NCBI RefSeq assembly: GCF_900090305.1
Contig: NZ_LT607751.1
Coordinates: 682,001 to 746,000, forward strand
Origin: Micromonospora siamensis
GTDB lineage: Bacteria; Actinomycetota; Actinomycetes; Mycobacteriales; Micromonosporaceae
DNA: 64,000 nt
Direction of reading: 5' to 3'
Shown here: positions 58,008-64,000 of the stretch, in pieces
How the letters are laid out: each line of letters starts with the position of its first letter
Numbering within the stretch: position 1 is the first letter of the stretch
Program-made: the position numbers and the translations under genes
The notes under the pieces: generated by a model
Told to the model about the DNA's origin: nothing
The model's input: only the letters and a program-made list of their open reading frames with translations
Database searches by the model: none

Positions 58008-60962
58008 CTACTTGGTGGGTGCCGGCTTCAGGCAGAGCTTGGTGGTGCCGTCCGGCAGCACCACGTGCGGCTGGCCCGGGTCGGCGCAGGGCTTCTTGTT
58101 GTCGACCTTGGAGACCACGGTGAACGAGCCCGGCTCGCCGCAGGTCGCGGTGGCCGCCGTAGTGCCGGATCGCTTGACGCAGGAGCCGACCGCCGGATTG
58201 AACTTCGGCGCCGACTCGTTCTCGCCGCCGAGCTTGCCGAGCAGGGCGAGCAGTCCCAGCGGGATGGCCAGGATCGCCACCGCCACGAGCAGCACGACGG
58301 CCAGCACCCGGCCGTTGCGCACCTTGGGCACCGGCTGCTCCGCCTTCGGTTCCGGCTCCGGCTTGAACGAGTCGAACCGGCCCTGCTCGGGCTCGGTCGG
58401 AGCGCCCCACGACGGCCCGTCCGGCTGCCCACCGGGGAAGCCGCCCTGCTGGGCGCCCGGGAAGGCGTTCTGCTGGCCGCCCGGGAAGGCGTTCTGCTGG
58501 GCGCCCGGGAAGGCGGGCGGGAAGCCGCCCTGGTGCTGCTCGCCCACCGCCGGCTGGCCGTACGGCTGGGTGCCGTCGAGGGGCCGGCCGGCTCCGTACG
58601 GGTCGCCGGCGCGCTCGTCGGTGGGGTGCGGGCGGGTGCCGTTCATCGGCCGGTTGTTGCCGGCCGGGTCGACGAAGTTCGGCATGCCCTGCGGGAAGGC
58701 CGGCGGGGCCGGCGGGCCGGACGTGACCGGGACGGCGGCCGCGTAGGCGCGGCTCGCCGGGGGTCGGTCCTGGTCGTCGTAGTGCTGCTGCTGGCCCTGC
58801 TCGTGACCCGGCTCGTCCTGCTCCGGCTCGTCCTGCTCCGGCTCGGGGCGGGCCGGTCGGCCGTACACCCGGGGCTGCGGGGGCTGGTTGCCGCCGGGGT
58901 GCACCGGCTGGTCGGTCGGGGGTGTCACCCGGCTGGCCGTCGGCACCGAGGCGCTGGCGGAGGCGCTGCCGGCGTTGGGGTCCACGCCCGGCACCGAGGC
59001 CCGGCCGGACTCCGGCGAGGTACGCGGCCCCGGCACCAGCGGGCCGGCCGGCGACTGCGGCTCGTCCCGCGCGGCGTCGGCGCCACCCCAGGCGTCCCCG
59101 CCCTGCTCCGACGGGTAGCCGCGGCCGGCGTCGTCCCGGCCGGGCTGCTCGAACGGGCTGTACTGCGCCGGCGCCGAGTAGTCGGCCGGCGGTGCGGCGG
59201 CGAGGCTCGCGCCGGGCACCCGCTGCTCCTGCGGGGGCAGCGGTACGGCGTTGGCCGGTGAGATACCCGGCGCGGGGCCGGGCTGGTAGGCGGGCGGTTC
59301 CTCGGCGCGGTGCGGCTCCCAGCCGTTCTCGGCGGCCGGCTCGGCCTCCTGGCGGTTCCACCCGTCGCCGGGGGACCACGACGCCGCCGTCTCGGGGCCG
59401 TCCTGGCGTGCGGTGCGCTCGGCCCCCCACTGTCCGGCGTTCTCGGCGGCCGGCCCGGTCCAGGGCGGCGGGCCCTCGTCGCCGGTGACCGTGGCCGTGG
59501 CCCGGGCCGGCGGCGCGGAGGTCGGTTCGGTCCGGGGCCAGTGGGCGTTGTCGCCCCGGTCGCCCGGCTGCGGCACGGCGGCGGCGGTCGCCCACCCCCC
59601 ACCGGAGGCGGGCTCGTCCGATGCCGGCCAGTCCTGCTCCGACCGCTCACCGTTCTGCTGCTGCGGAACGGCGGCGCTGCCGCGACCGACGGCCGGCTGC
59701 CCGGCGCCCGCGTTCCAGCCACCGGAGGCGGCCGCGTCGCCCTGGGCGGCGCCGTTCCAGCCGCCGGAGCGGGCGGCGTCGTCCTGCGCGGAGTCGTTCC
59801 AGCCGCCGGGGCGGGCGGCGTCGTCCTGCGCGGAGTCGTTCCAGCCGCCCGAGCGGGCCTGATCGTCCTGGTTGGAACCGTTCCAGCCGCCCGGGCGGGC
59901 AGCGTCGTCCTCGGTGGACCGGTTCCAGCCGCCGGAGCGGGCCGGGTCCTCCTGTGGCGCGTTCCAGCCGCCGGAGGTGGCGGGGTCGGCCTGCGGGCCG
60001 CGGTCCTGCTGCTGCCAGCCGCCCGAGCGCGCGGGATCGTCCTGCCCGGGGTGGGCGTCCTGGGCCGGTGCCGCCGGCTGCGGAACCTGGGCGGCGCCGC
60101 GGGCGGCCGGCTGGGCCTGCGGCCAGGCCGGTGCCGCCTGCGCGGCCTGCTGAGCCCAGGCCGGCTGGTCGTCCTGCGGGGCGGCGTTCGCCCGCCAGCC
60201 GCCCGAGCGGGCGGGGTCGTCCTGCTGGCCACCCGCGTTCCAGCCGCCCGAGCGGGAGGGATCGTCCTCGGTGGACCGGTTCCAGCCGCCGGAGCGGGCG
60301 GCGTCGTCCTGCCCGTCGTTCCAGCCGGGCCGGGAAGCGTCGTCCTGGCGGGCGTCGGCCGGCCAGCCGCCGGAGGTGGCGGGGTTGTCCGGGGCGCCGT
60401 TCCAACCACCGGAGCGGGCCTGGTCGTCCTGCTGCCCGGCGCCGTTCCAGCCGCCGCCCTGCGGGGACTCGTCCGCCGCAGGCCAGCCACCCGGGGCCGG
60501 CGCGCCCGGCTGCGGGACCTGCGCCGCGCCGCGCGCCGCGGCCTGCTGCTGCGGCCAGCCCGGTGCGGCCTGCGGGGCCTGCTGTCCCCAGGCCGGCTGG
60601 TCCTGCTCCGGGGTCTGCTGGGCGGCGGTGCCCCACGCTCCGGACTGTTCCTGCTGGGCCCAGGCGGCCTGGGAGGTGCCGGCGGCCGGCCCCCAGGTGC
60701 CCGGCGCCGGGGTCGGCTCGCCCGGCTGGGCCGAAGGCGCGGCTCCCCAGGCGGCGGTGGCCGGCTGGTCGTTCTGCGGTGCCCAGGCCGGGGCCGGAGA
60801 CTGCGGCCGGTTGGCCGGTGGCGGAGGCGCCCAGCCGAGGTCGGGGGCGCCGTAGGGGCTGTTCTGCTGCGCGTTGCGGTCGCCGTACGGCGCCGGTCCG
60901 CCGGCGCCCGGCGACACCTCGTCCGGCTCCTGGCCGGGGCGGTGCGAGCCCTCGGACGTCAT
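58008..60962 (-). CDS. Repeat-rich single-span membrane protein (984 residues), unknown function
   Basis: The protein has about 880 disordered N-terminal residues rich in Gln, Ala, Pro, Gly and Trp. Between about 165 and 420 there are some fifteen degenerate repeats of the type QDDxARSGGWN. A single membrane span lies at about 884-906 (LAVVLLVAVAILAIPLGLLA). The outer C-terminal domain of about 75 residues has four cysteines (SCVKRS, TCGEPG, PCADPG, LCLKP) and resembles small Cys-paired domains of actinobacterial lipoproteins. The positive-inside rule puts the long repeat region in the cytoplasm. ATG at 60962 follows GGAGG; the frame runs 49 codons further. Its tryptophan-rich linker could bind partners or phase-separate (inference). 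Confidence 0.8.
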   Translation of the reverse strand: MTSEGSHRPGQEPDEVSPGAGGPAPYGDRNAQQNSPYGAPDLGWAPPPPANRPQSPAPAWAPQNDQPATAAWGAAPSAQPGEPTPAPGTWGPAAGTSQAAWAQQEQSGAWGTAAQQTPEQDQPAWGQQAPQAAPGWPQQQAAARGAAQVPQPGAPAPGGWPAADESPQGGGWNGAGQQDDQARSGGWNGAPDNPATSGGWPADARQDDASRPGWNDGQDDAARSGGWNRSTEDDPSRSGGWNAGGQQDDPARSGGWRANAAPQDDQPAWAQQAAQAAPAWPQAQPAARGAAQVPQPAAPAQDAHPGQDDPARSGGWQQQDRGPQADPATSGGWNAPQEDPARSGGWNRSTEDDAARPGGWNGSNQDDQARSGGWNDSAQDDAARPGGWNDSAQDDAARSGGWNGAAQGDAAASGGWNAGAGQPAVGRGSAAVPQQQNGERSEQDWPASDEPASGGGWATAAAVPQPGDRGDNAHWPRTEPTSAPPARATATVTGDEGPPPWTGPAAENAGQWGAERTARQDGPETAASWSPGDGWNRQEAEPAAENGWEPHRAEEPPAYQPGPAPGISPANAVPLPPQEQRVPGASLAAAPPADYSAPAQYSPFEQPGRDDAGRGYPSEQGGDAWGGADAARDEPQSPAGPLVPGPRTSPESGRASVPGVDPNAGSASASASVPTASRVTPPTDQPVHPGGNQPPQPRVYGRPARPEPEQDEPEQDEPGHEQGQQQHYDDQDRPPASRAYAAAVPVTSGPPAPPAFPQGMPNFVDPAGNNRPMNGTRPHPTDERAGDPYGAGRPLDGTQPYGQPAVGEQHQGGFPPAFPGAQQNAFPGGQQNAFPGAQQGGFPGGQPDGPSWGAPTEPEQGRFDSFKPEPEPKAEQPVPKVRNGRVLAVVLLVAVAILAIPLGLLALLGKLGGENESAPKFNPAVGSCVKRSGTTAATATCGEPGSFTVVSKVDNKKPCADPGQPHVVLPDGTTKLCLKPAPTK

Positions 60963-61293
60963 GGGTGCGCCTCCTCCATCACATGTCGGCCACCGATGCC
61001 GCCCGGTCGGGTCGGCAGGTGCCGGCGTCGCCGGCGATTTCGGCCGTACGGGCTCCCCGCACCGTATCCGGTCACCGCCCAGAGCCTCCGGGGAGCATCG
61101 GGTCATCACTGCGCGTCGCCGGACCGTGTCGATCAGCTTCTATCGCACCGGTCGGTTCCGGGTCGGCGGGTGGCGACCGAGCCCAACCGTACCGGGCGGT
61201 GCGGCGGGGTGGAATCCCGGGTGAAACGCCGACGACCCGCCCGGCTGGCCGGGCGGGTCGTCGATCTGGAGGAGGTGAGGAAAGTGGGTGGCG
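60963..61293. other. Intergenic region upstream of the repeat protein
   Basis: About 330 bases with no supported gene. They should hold the promoter of the repeat-rich protein gene (minus strand) and, at 61230-61263, the terminator of the 45-residue protein gene. Confidence 0.5.
61230..61263 (-). terminator. Long GC hairpin terminator
   Basis: CGACGACCCGCCCGG and its complement form a 15-bp stem with a tight loop, about 30 nt downstream of the small conserved gene. Confidence 0.82.
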
Positions 61294-61431
61294 TCAGCTC
61301 ATGTGACGCTGGGCGATCGCGAGGAGCTCCTCGCGGACCGCGGGCGAGTTGGCGGAACGCAGCGCGTGCTCGATGGCACGGGCCCGACGGTTGGCGTCAC
61401 GGCGGGTACGGATGCGCTCGATCATGCTCAT
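61294..61431 (-). CDS. Conserved 45-residue actinobacterial protein
   Basis: The short gene encodes MSMIERIRTRRDANRRARAI, then EHALRSANSPAVREELLAIA, ending QRHMS. It is highly basic at the N-terminus and almost entirely helical, with a strong GGAGGAGAG site 7 nt before the ATG and its own terminator. Short proteins of this kind are widespread in Streptomyces and Micromonospora and are often missed by gene finders because of their length. Function is unknown; nucleic-acid or membrane binding is conceivable from the charge. Confidence 0.85.
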   Translation of the reverse strand: MSMIERIRTRRDANRRARAIEHALRSANSPAVREELLAIAQRHMS

Positions 61432-61590
61432 GGGTGTTCTCTCCTCCGGCTATTCGGTTGTCAGCCCCTGATGCATCCATTGAAGCGCAGACGGACCCCG
61501 ATTTCCATCGATTATTAGGTGAGCTGAGCCACGCACCGAAGGATCGTAGGTCAACTAGATGGTGAACCGGAGGTTTCCAAGGCGGGAACG

Positions 61591-61637
61591 GCTACGGCCG
61601 GTGTGCCGGGCGTGAACCCGTGCACACCGGCCGTAGC
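61591..61637 (-). terminator. Perfect 16-bp hairpin terminator after bkdC
   Basis: GCTACGGCCGGTGTGC / GCACACCGGCCGTAGC with an inner CGGG/CCCG stem lies 20 nt beyond the bkdC stop codon. Confidence 0.85.
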
Positions 61638-61657
61638 GGTGTCGCTCATCGGAGGCG

Positions 61658-63121
61658 TCAGCCCCAGGCGAGCAGCGCCGCCTCCGGGTCGGCGAGGAAG
61701 TCGCCGACGTCACGCAGGAACTTCGACCCCAGCTCACCGTCGATGATCCGGTGGTCGAACGACAGGCCCAGCGTGGTGACCAGGCGCGGCTTCACCTTGC
61801 CCTTGTGCACCCACGGCATCTCGCGTACGGCGCCGAAGGCCAGGATCGCCGACTCGCCCGGGGGCAGGATCGGCGTACCGGTGTCGACGCCGAAGACGCC
61901 GACGTTGGTGATGGTGAACGTGCCGCCGGACATGTTGGCCGGGGAGGTCTTCCCGGTCTTGGCCGTCTGCACCAGCTCCGTCATCGCGTCCGCCAGCTCG
62001 CGCAGCGACAGCCGCCCGGCGTCCTTGATGTTCGGCACGATCAGGCCGCGTTCGGTGGCCGCCGCGATGCCCAGGTTGACGTAGTCCTTCACCACGATCT
62101 CGTCGCCGGCCCAGGTCGAGTTGACCATCGGGTGACGCTTGACCGCCAGCAGCACCGCCTTGGCGACCAGCAGCAGCGGCGAGACGCGGACGTCGCGCCA
62201 CTCGCGCCGGGTGCGGAGCCGGTCCAGCGCCTTCATCGCCCGGGTCACGTCGACGGTCAGGAACTCCGTCACGTGCGGGGCGGTGAACGCCGAGCGGGAC
62301 ATGTTCTCGGCGGTCAGCTTGCGTACCCCCTTGACCGGGATGCGCTGCTCGCGGTCCGCGCCGAAGCTCGCGGCCGCCGGGGCCGCCGCCGTGACCGTCA
62401 GCGGCTCGGCCGCCGCCGGGGCTCCGCTCGCCGCCCGCTGTACGTCCTCCCGGGTGATCGAGCCCAGCGGGCCCGAGCCGGTCAGCGTGCCGAGGTCGAC
62501 GCCCAGGTCCCGGGCCAGCTTGCGCACCGGCGGCTTGGCCAGCACGGCCCCACCGGCGGGCCGGTCGCCGTTGACCGCCGGGGCGGGCGACACCGGCGCG
62601 ACCGGAGCCGGGGCGGCCTGGACCGGCGCGGCCGGGGCCGCCGTGGCCTGGGCCGGGACGCCGGCCTTGCGGGGCCGCCGCTTCGCCGCCGTGGTACGCG
62701 GGCCGTAGCCGACCAGCACGGCGGTCCGCCCACCCGGGGCGGCGCCACCGATCAGGCCCGGCTCGACCATGCCCTCCTCGGGCGCGATCTCCACCGCCGC
62801 CAGCGAGGCCGCCGACGGGGTGGGCAGCGCCGAGTCCGGCGCACCGGTCGTCGACTCCTCGATCGGGCCGGCGCCCGGGTCGGTGTCGATCGAGATGATC
62901 GGCGTGCCGACCTCGACCGTGGTGCCCTCCGGGTGGAAGATCGCCCGCACCTGGCCGGCCCACTTCGCCGGGATCTCGACGGCCGCCTTCGCCGTCTCCA
63001 CCTCGACGATCGGCTGGTTCAGCTCGATGACGTCGCCCACCTTGACCAGCCAGGCGAGGATCTCGCCCTCGGTCAGTCCCTCACCCAGGTCGGGGAGGTT
63101 GAACTCCTTGATCCGTGACAT
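61658..63121 (-). CDS. bkdC: Dihydrolipoamide acyltransferase (E2) of a branched-chain 2-oxoacid dehydrogenase complex
   Basis: The 487-residue E2 has one lipoyl domain (about 1-80, lipoyl Lys45 in EVETAKAAVEIP), a Pro/Ala/Val-rich linker, a peripheral subunit-binding domain (about 190-225, RKLARDLGVDLGTLTGSGPL) and the catalytic core (about 250-487) with LSFDHRIIDGELG near the end containing the His/Asp pair. Together with E1 and E3 it converts branched 2-oxoacids to acyl-CoAs, the primers of iso and anteiso fatty acids typical of Micromonospora. The start at 63121 is 5 nt downstream of the E1-beta stop. Confidence 0.92.
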   Translation of the reverse strand: MSRIKEFNLPDLGEGLTEGEILAWLVKVGDVIELNQPIVEVETAKAAVEIPAKWAGQVRAIFHPEGTTVEVGTPIISIDTDPGAGPIEESTTGAPDSALPTPSAASLAAVEIAPEEGMVEPGLIGGAAPGGRTAVLVGYGPRTTAAKRRPRKAGVPAQATAAPAAPVQAAPAPVAPVSPAPAVNGDRPAGGAVLAKPPVRKLARDLGVDLGTLTGSGPLGSITREDVQRAASGAPAAAEPLTVTAAAPAAASFGADREQRIPVKGVRKLTAENMSRSAFTAPHVTEFLTVDVTRAMKALDRLRTRREWRDVRVSPLLLVAKAVLLAVKRHPMVNSTWAGDEIVVKDYVNLGIAAATERGLIVPNIKDAGRLSLRELADAMTELVQTAKTGKTSPANMSGGTFTITNVGVFGVDTGTPILPPGESAILAFGAVREMPWVHKGKVKPRLVTTLGLSFDHRIIDGELGSKFLRDVGDFLADPEAALLAWG

Positions 63122-63126
63122 TCCAC

Positions 63127-64000
63127 TCACCAGCCGAAGGCGCGGTCGACGGCGTCGAGCACCCGGTCGAGGTCGGGCAGGTACTCCTCCTCCACCCGGC
63201 TGGCCGGGTAGGGGGTGTCGAAGCCGGTGACGCGTAGCACCGGGGCCTCCAGGGAGTAGAAGCACTCCTCGGTGATCCGGGCGGCGATCTCCGAACCGAG
63301 GCCCAGGTTGCCCGGGGCCTCGTGCACGACCACGCAGCGGCCGGTGCGCTTCACCGACTCGTACGCGGCGGTCAGGTCCAGCGGGGAGAGCGTGCGCAGG
63401 TCGATGACCTCCAGCTCCCGGCCGTCCTCGGCGGCGGCGGTCGCCGCGTCCAGCGCGACCCGGACCATCGGCCCGTACGCCAGCACGGTGGCGGCCGTAC
63501 CGGGCCGGACCACCCGGGCCGAGTGCAGCGGGTACGCCTCGGACAGCGGGGCGTCCAGGTCGACCGGGCCCTTCTCCCAGTAGCGCCGCTTCGGCTCCAG
63601 GAAGACGATCGGGTCGTCCGACGCGATCGCCTGCTGGATCATGACGTACGCGTCCTGCGGGTTCGCGCAGGTCACCACCTTCAGGCCGGCGGTGTGCGCG
63701 AAGTACGCCTCGGGCGACTCGGAGTGGTGCTCGACGGCGCCGATGCCACCGCCGTAGGGGATCCGGATGACCATCGGGATCCGCACCTTGCCCTGCGAGC
63801 GGTAGTGCATCTTCGCCACCTGCGACACGATCTGGTCGTACGCGGGGTAGACGAAGCCGTCGAACTGGATCTCGCAGACCGGGCGGTAGCCGCGGATGGC
63901 CAGGCCGACCGCGGTGCCGATGATGCCGGACTCGGCCAGCGGGGTGTCGATCACCCGCTGGTCGCCGAAGTCCTTCTGGAGCCCGTCGGTGATCCGGAAG
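63127..64000 (-). CDS. bkdB: 2-oxoacid dehydrogenase E1 beta subunit (partial, N-terminus outside window)
   Basis: The visible 290 residues match the E1-beta of branched-chain or pyruvate-type complexes: RVIDTPLAESGIIGTAVGLA, MVIRIPYGGGIGAVEHHSES, VFLEPKRRYWEKGPV and HEAPGNLGLGSEIAARITEE. The reading frame continues to the last base (FRITDGLQKDFGDQRVIDTP), so about 35-40 N-terminal residues are missing from the window. The E1 beta subunit helps bind thiamine diphosphate in an alpha2-beta2 tetramer. It forms an operon with bkdC; bkdA should lie just beyond the window. Confidence 0.9.
   Translation of the reverse strand, partial: FRITDGLQKDFGDQRVIDTPLAESGIIGTAVGLAIRGYRPVCEIQFDGFVYPAYDQIVSQVAKMHYRSQGKVRIPMVIRIPYGGGIGAVEHHSESPEAYFAHTAGLKVVTCANPQDAYVMIQQAIASDDPIVFLEPKRRYWEKGPVDLDAPLSEAYPLHSARVVRPGTAATVLAYGPMVRVALDAATAAAEDGRELEVIDLRTLSPLDLTAAYESVKRTGRCVVVHEAPGNLGLGSEIAARITEECFYSLEAPVLRVTGFDTPYPASRVEEEYLPDLDRVLDAVDRAFGW

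Noticed and set aside
59310..61565. 751-codon plus-strand frame opposite the repeat-rich protein
   Set aside because: It lies antisense to the Trp-repeat gene, has a low-complexity Gly/Arg/Pro composition, and no ribosome site or domain.
1..64000. CRISPR array or biosynthetic gene cluster
   Set aside because: No regularly spaced direct repeats and no PKS, NRPS, terpene or RiPP core genes are visible; the questin oxidase-like gene alone is not a cluster.

Overview
The window is high-GC actinobacterial chromosome. It most likely comes from Micromonospora or a close relative in the Micromonosporaceae. The evidence is the base composition, heavy use of GTG starts, 1-8 nt or 4 nt gene overlaps, perfect GC hairpin terminators without U-tracts, an XRE/DUF5753-DUF397 pair, an F420-type oxidoreductase, a c-di-AMP riboswitch in front of an NlpC/P60 hydrolase, and the conserved fhaA-fhaB-pstP-rodA-pbpA-pknA-pknB block. 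In related genomes that block lies near oriC. The genus is an inference from these traits, not from a database search.

Layout. 1-8 kb: a glutamate-cysteine ligase-family enzyme, membrane proteins, a PASTA protein, and an XRE/DUF397 regulator pair. 8-12 kb: a secreted subtilisin-like protease, then a WecG/TagA-type glycosyltransferase translationally coupled to an unusual SDR epimerase, and tRNA-Leu(CAG). 12.5-21.5 kb: the Ser/Thr phospho-signalling and cell-elongation operon. 21.6-25.7 kb: trpG/pabA, a small membrane protein, a class E sortase and a DUF881 protein on the minus strand, then crgA on the plus strand. 26-30.7 kb: an EtfD-like membrane Fe-S oxidoreductase and two CNNM/CBS transporters. 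30.7-35.4 kb: two paralogous NlpC/P60 hydrolases flanking an amidase; the second hydrolase is riboswitch controlled. 35.4-38.9 kb: dCTP deaminase, a flavin-fold protein with a LexA box in its promoter, an M43 metalloprotease, tRNA-Gly(CCC) and a GNAT enzyme. 39-47 kb: a patchwork of single-gene metabolic enzymes, a degraded DinB gene and regulators. 47-55.7 kb: an RlpA-like protein, a SpoIIE phosphatase, a long acyl-CoA dehydrogenase, two DUF6458 proteins, SixA, a hemolysin III/PAQR protein and the pxpB-pxpC-pxpA 5-oxoprolinase operon. 56-64 kb: an NHLRC2-like thioredoxin, a 984-residue repeat-rich membrane protein, a 45-residue conserved protein and the bkdB-bkdC branched-chain 2-oxoacid dehydrogenase genes.

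How the genes work together. Many of the genes concern the cell envelope: PknA/PknB/PstP/FhaA/FhaB signalling, RodA/PbpA synthesis, NlpC/P60, amidase and RlpA hydrolysis, sortase and CrgA. A second theme is lipid and branched-chain acyl oxidation (acyl-CoA dehydrogenase, EtfD-like quinone reductase, Bkd complex).

The most interesting signal is a shared palindrome, TTAC-N6-GTAA. It occurs at the promoters of the acyl-CoA dehydrogenase, the EtfD-like gene and the hemolysin III gene, and suggests a small uncharacterised regulon. Other notable signals are the LexA-type box over the promoter of a flavin-fold gene, an SDR enzyme whose catalytic tyrosine is replaced by phenylalanine, and three kinds of long intergenic palindromes, one of them MITE-like.
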